Shown here: one piece after another, positions 1 to 8,956 of the stretch | How the letters are laid out: each line of letters begins with the position of its first letter | How positions within the stretch are numbered: position 1 is the stretch's first letter | DNA from: Natronoglomus mannanivorans | GTDB lineage: Archaea > Halobacteriota > Halobacteria > Halobacteriales > Natrialbaceae | Direction: 5' to 3' | Length of the DNA: 64,000 bases | NCBI GenBank assembly: GCA_025517485.1 | Contig: JAOPKB010000004.1 | Location: 62,001-126,000, forward strand | Notes under the pieces: model-generated | Database searches by the model: none | Told to the model about the DNA's origin: nothing | What the model saw: only the letters and a program-made list of their open reading frames with translations | Translations under genes and position numbers: made by a program

Positions 1-257
1 CAACGAAGTGTTAGTAGATATGCCATTTCCGAGTTCTCTCCGAATTTCTGTGGACATGTGTCCGCATTCAGTCCTAATTCGATCCGAACTTCCTCCGTTT
101 CGACCGGCGACTCGAGCTCGTGTGTCATCAATCCGGGCGACCGTGAAGGGGTGTCCGAACGTGGCCGTCGCTGTGAACGGAACCGGAAACGTAAACGGAG
201 ACTCGAGACGTTCTCTTCTCGAGTCGAAAATTAATTACTGGAGAGACGGTGCGTCGA

Positions 258-539
258 TCACGCCGGAATCAACGAGTCTTCAATCCGTTCGACGACGTTC
301 CAGTGACGTTTCGTTCGCTTGGTGGGGTGATAGACGACGCCGTACGTTTCACCGGTTTTTTCGACTACACCGTGTTCTCCAAGCACGTCGAGATGGTGTC
401 TGATCGTCGAGTAGTCCAACTCGAGGAGTTCGGACAGCTGATTCGCGTTTCTCGGCCGCTCCTCGAGCGCGGCGAGCATTCGAATTCGATTCGGACCACC
501 GCGCGTCCCCGAGAGCACGTACCACAGCGTCCCTTCCAT
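258..539 (-). CDS. Winged-helix (ArsR-like) transcriptional regulator
   Basis: A 93-residue protein that is one winged helix-turn-helix domain. The N-terminal part (GTRGGPNRIRMLAAL) and the recognition-helix region (DYSTIRHHLDVL, residues 42-53) match the small haloarchaeal wHTH family, with a wing around residues 56-72. It probably binds DNA as a dimer; no metal-binding cysteines are present, so metal sensing is not supported. It is a lone gene, transcribed toward the window's left edge. The target is unknown. Confidence 0.8.
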   Translation of the reverse strand: MEGTLWYVLSGTRGGPNRIRMLAALEERPRNANQLSELLELDYSTIRHHLDVLGEHGVVEKTGETYGVVYHPTKRTKRHWNVVERIEDSLIPA

Positions 540-638
540 ACGATACGGACAGTCTTGTCCGGAATACCACGTCTCCCTAACCAGTAAGGCCGGATATCGA
601 CTGTGGTGACACTCTCGGCTCGATGAACACCGCGACGA

Positions 639-1862
639 TCATTCGTTCTCGAGTTCGAGCTCCGCCCGCACCATCGCCTCGAGTCGATCCAGTCCCGTCT
701 CGAGTCGGTCGAGGTCGTTCGCGAAACTCAACCGGATGTGTCCCGCTCCACCGTCGCCGAAGGCGGTCCCCGGTGCGGTGACGACGCCGTACTCCTCGAG
801 CAGCCGGTCGGCGATCTCCCAGCTCGAGCCCTCGAGTGCGCGCACGTTTACGAAGGCGTAGAACGCTCCCTCCGGACGAGCGACCGAGATTCGGGGGATC
901 GATTCGAGGCGATCGACGACGTACTCCCGGCGCCTCCGGAACGCCTCTTTCATTTCTTCGAACGGATCCTGCGGGCCGGTCAGGGCCTCGAGAGCGGCGT
1001 ACTGTGCGGGGGCGTTGACCGACGAACTCGAACTCTCGCGGATCTTCACGATCTCGCCGATCACGTCCGCCGGACCGGTGAGCCAGCCGACGCGCCAGCC
1101 GGTCATCGCGTATCGCTTGGAGAACGAATCGATCGTCAGCACCCACTCCCGTTGCTCGCGATCGGCCACGCTCGCGACACTCGGCGGCGTGGCGTCGTAG
1201 GTCAACGCCCGATAGACCTCGTCCGCGAGGACGTAGGCCCCGTGGTCGACGGCCGCCTCGAGGACGCGCTCGATCGCCGTTTCGTCGAACACCCGGCCGG
1301 TGGGATTCGACGGCGAGGTCAGGACGACTGCCGCGGTGTCGGGGCCGATCGCGTCGACGATCCGCTCGGGATCCGGTGTGAATCCCTCCTCGGCGGGCAT
1401 CGGCACCTGAACGGGGACGGCGCTGGCTAACTTCGCCTGCGAGATCGAGTTCGGCCACGCCGGCGTCGGGACGACGATCTCGTCGCCGGGATCGGCGACC
1501 GCGTGAATCGCGAGGTGGTGGGCCTCGACGCCACCGGTGGTGACGCTGATCTCGGACGCCGGATCGATGCGTCGGTCGGTCTCGCCGGCGATACGCTCAC
1601 TCACCGCCTCGCGCAACTCGAGGATCCCCGCGTTCGCAGTGTAGGTCGTCGCGCCACCGGCGGCCGCCTCGTGGGCCGCTTCGACGACGTGGGCCGGCGT
1701 GTCGAAGTCAGGTTCGCCGATCTCGAGGTGAACGAGGTCGAGCTCCGCGTCGGAATCGGCCTCGAGCGCGGCCGCACGGTCGAACATCACGCGGATCTGC
1801 TGGGGTTCGATTCGACTGACGCGATCCGAAACGCGACTCGAGTCCGACGGCCGTGGTACCAT
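639..1862 (-). CDS. PLP-dependent class I aminotransferase
   Basis: A 407-residue fold-type I aminotransferase of the aspartate/aromatic aminotransferase group. The pyridoxal phosphate lysine is K249 in the SFSKR motif; NPTG is at 186-189, the cofactor-binding aspartate in ADEVY at D214, and a carboxylate-binding arginine is expected in HIRLSFAN near the C-terminus. It moves an amino group between an amino acid and a 2-oxo acid in the cytoplasm; the sequence does not settle the substrate. The first ATG is used; the extra 20 or so residues before the usual family start leave a later start possible. It appears monocistronic. Confidence 0.88.
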   Translation of the reverse strand: MVPRPSDSSRVSDRVSRIEPQQIRVMFDRAAALEADSDAELDLVHLEIGEPDFDTPAHVVEAAHEAAAGGATTYTANAGILELREAVSERIAGETDRRIDPASEISVTTGGVEAHHLAIHAVADPGDEIVVPTPAWPNSISQAKLASAVPVQVPMPAEEGFTPDPERIVDAIGPDTAAVVLTSPSNPTGRVFDETAIERVLEAAVDHGAYVLADEVYRALTYDATPPSVASVADREQREWVLTIDSFSKRYAMTGWRVGWLTGPADVIGEIVKIRESSSSSVNAPAQYAALEALTGPQDPFEEMKEAFRRRREYVVDRLESIPRISVARPEGAFYAFVNVRALEGSSWEIADRLLEEYGVVTAPGTAFGDGGAGHIRLSFANDLDRLETGLDRLEAMVRAELELENE

Positions 1863-1979
1863 CGATCGAATCGTCTCCTCTCGCGAGCAAAGAGGTTTGG
1901 ACTCGGACGAGGATCGACTGCGTCACGCGTGATCGGTGTCGGTGCCGGTGTCGTCTCGGTCCGTAGCGGACGAGGTCGA

Positions 1980-3032
1980 TCAGTCGGGTCTCTCGTCCGT
2001 CTCGCTGGACCTGTTCGACACCAGTTGCCCGGCGTGGATGTAGCTCCGGTCGTGTCCAACCGGTTCGCTGCCGGGGATTTCGGTGACGACGTCGGCGAAC
2101 TGGACCGGGAGCCCCATTCCGAGGAAGAAGTTCGGGTGGTCCTGAACGTGAAAGTGCAGGTGTGGCTCCGTCGAATTGCCGGAGTTGCCACAGCGACCGA
2201 TCTCCTCACCTCGCTCGACGCGGTCGCCTTCGGTCACCGTCACGCTCCCCCGCTTCAGGTGAGCTAACACGCTGTACTCGCCGTCGGCGTGTTCGATCGT
2301 GACGTAGTTTCCACGCAGGTCCCGCTGGAGTGGGTCGAGCCAGCCGTCCGTGCGATGATAATCCCGGTGGTCGTTTCTGGTGGCGACGACGGTCCCGTCT
2401 GCGGGTGCGAGGATCGGCTCGTCGAAACAGTAGTGCGCGTCGGGTCCCGTCCGCTCGCCCTCGTGGGTTCGTCCGTCCGCGTCGGTGATCACGAGATCGT
2501 AGGCGTAGCGCTGGGTGAGGATGCTCCACGAGTGGGAGTACCGACGGTCCGGACTGCCGTTGACGACCGTCCACTGTCCCTCGATCGGAAGCCGGTAGTC
2601 GACGGTACTCTCGTCACACCCCGGTCCGGGCAGCCGACCGCGATACCGGAGGCCGATGGGCACGTGTCCGGCGAACTGGAGGAGTCCGGTCACCGCCACG
2701 ATCGGCTGGAACATCGTGAGTATCGTCCCGACGGACGCGCGTACGTTCGTCGCCCCGTCGCCGATGTCGATCCACTCGATCGGATCGACCGTGTCGGCGT
2801 CGGTCTCAGACCGTATCCCGGAGACGAGACCGGCGACGATCGGCCACAGACCGAACAGGAAAAACAGCACGAATCCCTCGAGGGACTCGAGGCGACCGAA
2901 GAACATCGACGGAACCGAGAGGAGTCCGAGAAACCAGAGATAGGCCGGACTGGGTAGTCGACGGCCGATTCGGGTCAATCGACTGCCGCGTGAACTCGGG
3001 TCCGATCCGAGTGGGTGGGTGATCCTGTCCAT
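1980..3032 (-). CDS. Membrane-anchored M23 (LytM-type) metallopeptidase
   Basis: About 350 residues from the ATG at 3032; an upstream extension of the frame to 3167 is Arg/Ser-rich and unlikely to be coding. Hydrophobic segments at roughly 28-45, 52-70 and 105-122 suggest membrane anchoring. The C-terminal M23 domain carries the HLHFH zinc/catalytic motif (291-295) and the GTVVA strand; the second zinc site is either H167/D179 (YAYDL) or H200-x3-D204. M23 enzymes cut peptide cross-links or act as inactive binding modules. Haloarchaea lack murein, so the substrate is unknown; surface-protein processing is only an inference. Confidence 0.82.
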   Translation of the reverse strand: MDRITHPLGSDPSSRGSRLTRIGRRLPSPAYLWFLGLLSVPSMFFGRLESLEGFVLFFLFGLWPIVAGLVSGIRSETDADTVDPIEWIDIGDGATNVRASVGTILTMFQPIVAVTGLLQFAGHVPIGLRYRGRLPGPGCDESTVDYRLPIEGQWTVVNGSPDRRYSHSWSILTQRYAYDLVITDADGRTHEGERTGPDAHYCFDEPILAPADGTVVATRNDHRDYHRTDGWLDPLQRDLRGNYVTIEHADGEYSVLAHLKRGSVTVTEGDRVERGEEIGRCGNSGNSTEPHLHFHVQDHPNFFLGMGLPVQFADVVTEIPGSEPVGHDRSYIHAGQLVSNRSSETDERPD

Positions 3033-3167
3033 TGGTACATTTTCTACTGGGCGTCGTCGAGATGAACGTTCGTGATCGCATCTCCGATCTGTGATTCGTG
3101 GGCGCGAGGCGGATTCGTCGATGGATCCTCCGACCCGACTCTCGAGGGCGACGTCTCTCGTCCTCAT

Positions 3168-3323
3168 TCCGATTCGTTCGACCTGAACGTCATTTGGCCG
3201 ACAACTCGTCGACCGACGAAATCATTTCGAGCTTAGAATAATATAAATTATCCGAATCGTTATATCCGGTATACTTATCACACTATAATTCCATACTATC
3301 GATAGCAGATTAATATTTTACGT
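3168..3323. promoter_or_regulatory. AT-rich upstream region of the VWA surface protein
   Basis: The stretch from about 3225 to 3320 is strikingly AT-rich against its surroundings and holds several TATA-like hexamers (ATATAAATT near 3241, TTATATC near 3260, TTAATATTTTA near 3310). It probably contains the promoter of the rightward gene starting at 3324. No clear operator repeat was seen. Confidence 0.5.
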
Positions 3324-6300
3324 ATGGTTGAAGAACGACGGTCACCGGGGAAAGAAAGGCGTGCTAGTACGGAGATCATCGGTCTCGTCATCCTGATCGG
3401 GATGGTCTTCGCCGGTGCGATGCTCGTCTTTCTTGCAGGAAACGCACTGCTCGACGACGTCAGTGGGCAATCGGACGGTGACCGTGCCGAACTGTCGATG
3501 CTCGAGGCGAAATCGGAACTCGAGACGCTCGCATTCCAGGACGATGCCCCGACGACGCTCCACGTCGAGGACGGCGAGATCGTCGACGACGGTGAGATCG
3601 AGTTTCGCGTGAACGGAACCGACGCAGACGGTACCGTCCGCGACTGTTCGCCCCATACGGTTCGACTCGGTTCCCTCGTCGGAAATCACGAGGGGACGGG
3701 TGACGTCCGCTATCAGGCCGGCGGCGTCTGGCGGACGACCGACGAGACGAGTACGATGGTCTCGCGGCCGAACCTTCGCTACCGGACGGAGACCGTCAAC
3801 GGGACCGCCGTCCCCAGCGTCCGGTTCCCGATCATGACGATCGAGGGCAACGTCGGCGCCGGCGATCAGTACGTCGCCCGGCAGAACGCCTCGGGAATGA
3901 GCGAAGACGAGTTCCGAACCGAACTCTGTCTGGCAGGTGACGACGCGTTCCAACAAATCAACCGACTCGAGATCACGATCCGAGACACCTCCACGATCGA
4001 CGCGTGGGAACGGTACGCCAAATCGGAGTTCGACACCGACAACGCGACCGTCGAGGGCGTCGACGAAGGCGAGTCAGATGCAGTGACGATTACGGTCAAC
4101 TGGGACGTCAGTGACGGTCGCATTGGGAAGGTTGGCTCCCCTGAAACGACGGTCTACGGTGGATTGATGGTGACTGACGACTCGACGATCGACAATCCGT
4201 ATACGATCACTGACGACCAAGGGAATCCAGATTGGATAACTGTCGATGGGAATCTCACATCACAGGGGAGTGCGGCCATAGACGGACATCTCGCAGTGGC
4301 TGGCACATTCGAGAGTACGACCGATGACGACTGTCCGGATCTGCTCTTTGCTGACGAGAGCATTGGTGCTGATGACAAGTCCTGTGACAACGATGGGGAT
4401 CCCGATATCGAATCGATTGAGCCAATCGACGACGCTGTTACGGACGCGATCGAATCGCTTGAGGACTCTGACGATCCTCAAACTGGAACGCTCGACGCAG
4501 GCCAGTATTACACTGACAGTGCTCTCGACCTCTCTGGCACCATCGATACAAGCGAGGGAGACGTCGAGATTGGTGTCGATAACGGATCGCCGGTGACGAT
4601 TTCTGATCTCGAGGTTCTCGGTTCTGGATCGGTTAGAGTGTATGCGTCTGGGAATATCTTAATCGAACGGGAAAACGCGGCCCACGAAAGTTCGTCACTG
4701 CAACTCTATGGGACCGCTGCATCTGACGTCAGATTTGGTCGCGACGATAGTGCTCATCCGACCTTCTCCGGACTCGTGTACGCACCGAGTGACGGCGCGA
4801 GTGAACTCGGATTCCACAAACCAACCGAAATCGACGGTGCGGTCGTCGGGGGTTCGATCGGTACCGAAGGAAACCCATCTGTCACCGTCCGGTTCAATGA
4901 GTCGCTCAAGACCGATCTCCCGGCCGATCCGTATGAAACAGCCAGTGCGACCCTCGAGTTCCTCACCCACGAGGTCGCCGAGGAGGTTGAAGTGACCGAA
5001 GAAGAGACGGAGGTGACGCCACTCGACACGGTCTTCGTGCTCGATCGATCGGGATCGATGGATCCGCCGGACAACGTACTCTCGCACTTCGTCAACGTGT
5101 ACGGTGAGCAGTACGAGCCGGTATACGAGGGTGTTGCGGTAGACTCTCCGTTGGTTGGCGGTTCGAACGACCGCCACTGGACGTACGACCGAAGTGGAAC
5201 GCCTCGCCACCAAATCTACGTTCAGGAAGGGGCAGGGGACGACTGGATCCACGTCGATAATACGGATATCGACTCGTCTCGACATTGGGACTCGTCTCGA
5301 CAGAGGCACTACATCGCCTACGACATCCCGGACGACATGGACGTGAGGGTAACGCAAGCAGGGTTCGACCCAGCCGGTGAACGAGTCGCGGCGACGGAGA
5401 CCTTCATCGACTCCGTTCTCAACGAGTCCGTCGGTGACAGGGCCGGATACGTCGACTTCAACCTCGAGGGACACGAACGCCACTCCCTGTCGGGAGATCT
5501 CGACTCCGTTCGTAACGCTCTCACCGACGACGCCGGTGGCGGGACGGACATCGGTGCTGGCATTCGAGCCGGAACGGATCTCTACGACGACGCCGACACC
5601 GACCGTGTCATGATCCTACTCGGTGACGGGGAGAACGACGTTCCGGGCGAATCGACAGAAGACACGAACGCCGCGACGATCGAGGCTGCCGAGGAGGCCG
5701 CCGAGAACAATATCACGATCTACACGGTCGGACTCGGCGACGCGGTGGACGACGACCACCTCGAGAACATCGCGGAGACGACCGGCGGGGAGTACTACAC
5801 GGCTGCCAACGCCGAAGAACTCGCGGACGCGTTCGAACGCGCCGCAGATGAGGTCGGCGACCGGACCGAACACTACATCGAACACAAGGACGTCGAGACG
5901 CGAATCGGCGAGCAGACGATCGAGGACGATACCTACGAGCTCTCGCCCGGTGAACCACAGAACGTGACGTTCATCTCTTACGACTGCGCCGCGACCAACT
6001 CGACTGGCGACGCCGACGAACACGACGGGACGACCTACGACCACCGTGAGTGTGATGGCATCGACGAGTCGGGCGCACACGAGATCAACGTCAATGAGTC
6101 AGTCGACACGTCTTACACCGTCTACGGAGACGGAGAGGGCCTCATCGACTACGAGGGTGGCTGGTGGCAAACCACTCTCTCCGAAACACTGCTCGACGAC
6201 GGGTTGATCGACGGCGACGACGACTTCACGCTCGCAGAGAACGAACGGGTCATCGTCGTCACCTACGAAGGCGAGGAGACGCCGACCGGCTACGCGGTGT

Positions 6301-6413
6301 TCAAACTGACGATGGACCCGCCGACGCTGCAATCTGGCGCCCCGGTCTCTTCGCCACCGTCTAACACGTACGTAATCTCCGTCCACCAGACCCAGATCAC
6401 CGTCGAGAGTTGA
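3324..6413 (+). CDS. Pilin-signal surface protein with a von Willebrand A domain
   Basis: A 1029-residue acidic extracellular protein. Residues 14-45 (after a basic N-terminus) form a class III pilin-like segment with a long hydrophobic helix, as in DUF7289-type haloarchaeal proteins. Residues about 272-530 resemble the beta-rich polymer-type domains that often follow DUF7289. A VWA domain starts at about 568, with the MIDAS motif D574-x-S-x-S (DRSGSM), the GGGTDIGAG threonine and LLGDGEND. A C-terminal beta-rich part follows. It is likely to mediate metal-dependent adhesion or surface assembly. The middle third (about 4140-4960) is visibly AT-richer than either end, which suggests a module swap. 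Confidence 0.85.
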   Translation: MVEERRSPGKERRASTEIIGLVILIGMVFAGAMLVFLAGNALLDDVSGQSDGDRAELSMLEAKSELETLAFQDDAPTTLHVEDGEIVDDGEIEFRVNGTDADGTVRDCSPHTVRLGSLVGNHEGTGDVRYQAGGVWRTTDETSTMVSRPNLRYRTETVNGTAVPSVRFPIMTIEGNVGAGDQYVARQNASGMSEDEFRTELCLAGDDAFQQINRLEITIRDTSTIDAWERYAKSEFDTDNATVEGVDEGESDAVTITVNWDVSDGRIGKVGSPETTVYGGLMVTDDSTIDNPYTITDDQGNPDWITVDGNLTSQGSAAIDGHLAVAGTFESTTDDDCPDLLFADESIGADDKSCDNDGDPDIESIEPIDDAVTDAIESLEDSDDPQTGTLDAGQYYTDSALDLSGTIDTSEGDVEIGVDNGSPVTISDLEVLGSGSVRVYASGNILIERENAAHESSSLQLYGTAASDVRFGRDDSAHPTFSGLVYAPSDGASELGFHKPTEIDGAVVGGSIGTEGNPSVTVRFNESLKTDLPADPYETASATLEFLTHEVAEEVEVTEEETEVTPLDTVFVLDRSGSMDPPDNVLSHFVNVYGEQYEPVYEGVAVDSPLVGGSNDRHWTYDRSGTPRHQIYVQEGAGDDWIHVDNTDIDSSRHWDSSRQRHYIAYDIPDDMDVRVTQAGFDPAGERVAATETFIDSVLNESVGDRAGYVDFNLEGHERHSLSGDLDSVRNALTDDAGGGTDIGAGIRAGTDLYDDADTDRVMILLGDGENDVPGESTEDTNAATIEAAEEAAENNITIYTVGLGDAVDDDHLENIAETTGGEYYTAANAEELADAFERAADEVGDRTEHYIEHKDVETRIGEQTIEDDTYELSPGEPQNVTFISYDCAATNSTGDADEHDGTTYDHRECDGIDESGAHEINVNESVDTSYTVYGDGEGLIDYEGGWWQTTLSETLLDDGLIDGDDDFTLAENERVIVVTYEGEETPTGYAVFKLTMDPPTLQSGAPVSSPPSNTYVISVHQTQITVES

Positions 6414-6530
6414 TAAACGGGTTTGGCGCTCCTCCTCGAGTCCGACCACGGATCTGTCGGGTCGACGGTGGAATCAGGCTGACCCAGCGTTTGCGCTCGC
6501 ACTCGAGCGCAGGCGACGAAATAGACCGCG

Positions 6531-6575
6531 AGAACGAGCAACAAGAGAACAAGCAACAAGAGAACGACCAACAAG
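6531..6575. repeat. 15-bp unit repeated three times
   Basis: Three tandem copies of a 15-mer, AGAACGAGCAACAAG with one or two changes, at 6531-6545, 6546-6560 and 6561-6575. They are followed by AT-rich DNA just upstream of the small membrane protein gene at 6614. The one open frame through them (reading E-N-x-Q-Q) has no ATG start, so I treat it as non-coding. Confidence 0.75.
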
Positions 6576-6613
6576 ATTAATTCGGTCGCGTCCGCAGCCG
6601 TACTCGACGATCA

Positions 6614-6856
6614 ATGCCTGGATCCGACGATACACAGTACAAACTCGCCATCCTCATGAGTGGCATCTCGATGGTCGCTTGGATCGGCGTTCCCGTGTTG
6701 GGACTTTACACCCTCTACGTCGCTCTCACGGGCGGATCCGTGACTTATCCTGCGCTGTACACGGTCGGCTCACTCGTCGCCGGCGTCGTCTTCGCTCGTC
6801 TCGAGCGATACTTCCAGCCCGAAGACTGGGTGAGCAAGACGAACAGAGGGAGCTGA
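6614..6856 (+). CDS. Small two-helix membrane protein
   Basis: 80 residues with two predicted transmembrane helices (about 12-34 and 44-62), an acidic start and a polar tail (YFQPEDWVSKTN). It resembles the many short uncharacterised haloarchaeal membrane proteins; no function can be assigned. It follows the VWA gene by 200 bp with its own AT-rich upstream sequence, so it is probably separately transcribed. Confidence 0.65.
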   Translation: MPGSDDTQYKLAILMSGISMVAWIGVPVLGLYTLYVALTGGSVTYPALYTVGSLVAGVVFARLERYFQPEDWVSKTNRGS

Positions 6857-6936
6857 CGTCCGCCCGCCGCGGCGTCTCGAGCGATCGGTCCGCTGTCCGA
6901 CACTCGAGTTCGATCCCCAGCGAGCTCTCGTCCCGA

Positions 6937-7245
6937 TCAGTAATCCGGCGGCGCGTAGATATTGATCGTGACCAGCGGCTCGTCACCGTCGTTCGCGATT
7001 TCGTGGGCATCTCCGGCCTCGAGGAGTACCAGCGTCCCCGGTCGAAGCTCGACGGGCTCTCCCTCGACGGTGGCCGTCCCACGTCCCGACTTGACGTAGA
7101 GCCATTGGTCGGCGTCGGGATGGCGATTCGTCGGGCCGCCGGTGGTCTGGCCAGCCTCGAGGATCATCGTCGCACCCTTCGAGCGGTCGGTTTCGGCGAC
7201 GACGTCGAAGAATCCGGTTGCAGCGTCGGTATCGATGCGCTCCAT
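6937..7245 (-). CDS. Cupin-domain protein
   Basis: A 102-residue single-domain cupin. Cupin motif 1 is seen as NRHPDADQWLYVKSGRG (about 41-57) and motif 2 as LRPGTLVLLEAGDAHEI (about 67-83). Metal ligands appear to be H42 with Q47, and H81. Small stand-alone cupins include isomerases, dioxygenases and sugar-binding proteins; this sequence does not distinguish between them. It ends near the small membrane protein gene but is convergent with it. Confidence 0.78.
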   Translation of the reverse strand: MERIDTDAATGFFDVVAETDRSKGATMILEAGQTTGGPTNRHPDADQWLYVKSGRGTATVEGEPVELRPGTLVLLEAGDAHEIANDGDEPLVTINIYAPPDY

Positions 7246-7568
7246 TCGTGACTCGATAGGACTGCCCGGGACAAAAAGTGAGGTCGTTCGTCAATCTCGA
7301 GTCGTCGTGCTACTCGAGGGTCGACTTCGTCGCCCGCTTCCCGATTCGAACGTCGAGAGACGTCTTGGCCCCCTCGCTTACCAGACTGTAGGTGAGAAGA
7401 CCCCACCCGCACGGAACGAGCCACTGCGACCGTGGCGAGCGAGTAGGGAGGGTGAGTTCACGAGCTCGCAGCTCTGACCTCGAACTGGCTCAGTCGCACC
7501 TACTCACTGTTCGCGAAGATTGAGGACAGGCCGATGTACAGTCGACTCCGAATCGACTTGAAAACGAG
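7246..7568. other. Intergenic region flanking the provirus, with a tRNA-like inverted segment
   Basis: No convincing gene. At 7539-7560 lies CAGTCGACT, four mismatched bases, then ATCGACTTG; this is an 18/22 match to the anticodon arm of the tRNA-Tyr gene at the other end of the provirus, but on the opposite strand. Before integration this segment would have sat about 8 nt beyond the tRNA 3' end. The TTTT-type tract at about 7560-7565 (minus strand) would be the original tRNA terminator. Confidence 0.55.
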
Positions 7569-7581
7569 TCCGCCCTCCCCG
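7569..7581 (+). repeat. Left attachment site (attL core)
   Basis: TCCGCCCTCCCCG, identical to the 3' end of tRNA-Tyr (reverse strand) at 27569-27581. The integrase gene ends 60 bp away, the usual arrangement for SNJ2-type integrases, which use a short core at a tRNA 3' end. Confidence 0.9.
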
Positions 7582-7640
7582 CGCACTCTTTTCGAAAAGC
7601 GGGCGCGTAATCTGCCGGGAGACGGTCTGTACTCGGGACA

Positions 7641-8660
7641 TTATAGTCCCTCCAAATGCTGGCGGCGCTGTTGCATTCTGTCGCGGTGCGTCCGCATGTC
7701 GTAGTGTTTCTCGATCACGTCTTCCGACGCGTTGACGCGATCAGATACGATTTCTGGCGGAACGCCCTGCCGACGCTGGTAGGTGATCGATCCGGATCGA
7801 ACCGCGTGGGGTGCGACCGAATCCGGGCAGAGCGTGGCCAGATTCGGCTCCATCGCCTCGCACTCGTTCGGATCGCGGCCCTTCGGACACGGGTTTCCGA
7901 TAACGCACGGCCGCGTCGAACGGTAGAACCAGTCCTGAACGCAGGCCCGACTAACGCGGCCGTGAGGCGACGTAAACAGGGGTTCGCGGCCGTATTCGTC
8001 GGTCACGTCGTTCCGGTTGACGTCGATGTAGTCTCGAAGGACGGCAGCCACCTCCTCGGACACGTTTACGTCACGCTCGCCCGCTTCCTGATTCTTCAGC
8101 GGCGTATCGGTCTCAGGTCGGTGGCGGATCGCGATCCCCGGTGCCTCGCCCTCGAGGTCGCAGTCGTCGAGGTCGATCGTCCGTAGCCCGCCGGTCCGCA
8201 TCCCGACGTGCCAGACCAGCTGGAGCATCGCGTGGGTTCGGCTCGCGTACTCGTATCGCTCGAGGTGACCGAGCACTTCCTCGGCTCGGTTCGTCTCGAG
8301 GGTTTGCTCGCGAACGCCCTCCGCGCCGGTGACGCTCGGGATGAGCATCTTCGATTTCAGTCCCTGCTCGACGGCGTCGAGGGCTTCGCAGACACCGATA
8401 AACATCCGAAGTGTATCGAAATCGCCCTTCAGGGTCGTCGGTGCGACTCCCTGTTCGTCGCGGCGATAGACCTTGTACCGGTGGAGGGTTCGGCCGTTGA
8501 CGTCGTTGATGTTGTCGATCTCCTCCTCGTCGCACCACTCGCAGAACTGTTTCAGCCGGTAGAAGTGCGACGAGAGGGTTCGCTCGGCGAGTTCGTCGCG
8601 GCGGTGCTCGAGGTACATGTCGACCGCCTCCCACGGACCGAGCGGGTCGAGATCGCTCAT
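7641..8660 (-). CDS. int: SNJ2-type tyrosine integrase
   Basis: A 339-residue site-specific recombinase. The N-terminal part (about 10-95) is a SAM-like core-binding domain; the catalytic domain has R155 (GMRTGG), a candidate lysine K189, H285-x-x-R288 and the nucleophile Y320 (EKHY). Four cysteines (C252, C258, C267, C278) in an insertion may bind zinc. It would integrate and excise the circular viral genome at the 3' end of tRNA-Tyr. It is the last gene of a leftward pair and overlaps the upstream accessory gene by 4 bp (ATGA). It is close in size and layout to the SNJ2 integrase of Natrinema viruses. Confidence 0.92.
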   Translation of the reverse strand: MSDLDPLGPWEAVDMYLEHRRDELAERTLSSHFYRLKQFCEWCDEEEIDNINDVNGRTLHRYKVYRRDEQGVAPTTLKGDFDTLRMFIGVCEALDAVEQGLKSKMLIPSVTGAEGVREQTLETNRAEEVLGHLERYEYASRTHAMLQLVWHVGMRTGGLRTIDLDDCDLEGEAPGIAIRHRPETDTPLKNQEAGERDVNVSEEVAAVLRDYIDVNRNDVTDEYGREPLFTSPHGRVSRACVQDWFYRSTRPCVIGNPCPKGRDPNECEAMEPNLATLCPDSVAPHAVRSGSITYQRRQGVPPEIVSDRVNASEDVIEKHYDMRTHRDRMQQRRQHLEGL

Positions 8661-8956
8661 CGATCACCTCGCCAGTTCTCCGCCCGCCCATGCCCATGGA
8701 GCGTGTCGTCTTCGGCTTCGTCGCGGTCGTACAGCCGATCGGCGATATCGGTCTGCAGCGCCCGGCCGGATCGATCGCGCGGCTCGCTCTCGGTCGGGCG
8801 CTCGTCGACCCGCGCGGCGAGATCGTCCAGGGCGGCGACCGTCTCGCAGAGGACCGCGTTCTGATATCGCAGTTCGGTGGCGATCGCCTCGAGCGCGTCC
8901 GCCTGCCGTTCCATTTCGTCGGCTTGGCGCTCGAGGGAGAGGAATTCGTCGCTCAT
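8657..8956 (-). CDS. Integrase-linked accessory coiled-coil protein (Orf2-like)
   Basis: 99 acidic residues with a heptad-rich stretch at about 8-50 (RQADEMERQADALEAIATEL), which is probably a coiled coil, and an Arg-rich tail. Its stop overlaps the integrase start, so the two are translated together. SNJ2 integrase is known to work with two small co-transcribed proteins, Orf2 and Orf3; this is the positional equivalent of Orf2. Its 3' end contains one GCCCATGCCCA motif. No convincing Orf3 was identified upstream. Confidence 0.75.
   Translation of the reverse strand: MSDEFLSLERQADEMERQADALEAIATELRYQNAVLCETVAALDDLAARVDERPTESEPRDRSGRALQTDIADRLYDRDEAEDDTLHGHGRAENWRGDR
8686..8696 (+). repeat. 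GCCCATGCCCA motif, copy 1
   Basis: Exact 11-mer on the plus strand, inside the accessory gene (which is on the minus strand, where it codes H-G-H-G). Candidate strand-interruption or replication signal of the provirus. Confidence 0.6.

Noticed and set aside
8-403. Plus-strand 131-codon frame at the left edge
   Set aside because: Overlaps the wHTH gene antisense, and its composition is Arg/Ser-rich; bases 1-257 appear to be non-coding.
6290-6574. Leu/Val-rich minus-strand 94-codon frame
   Set aside because: The hydrophobic start is the reverse complement of the 15-bp tandem repeat, and the rest overlaps the 3' end of the VWA gene.
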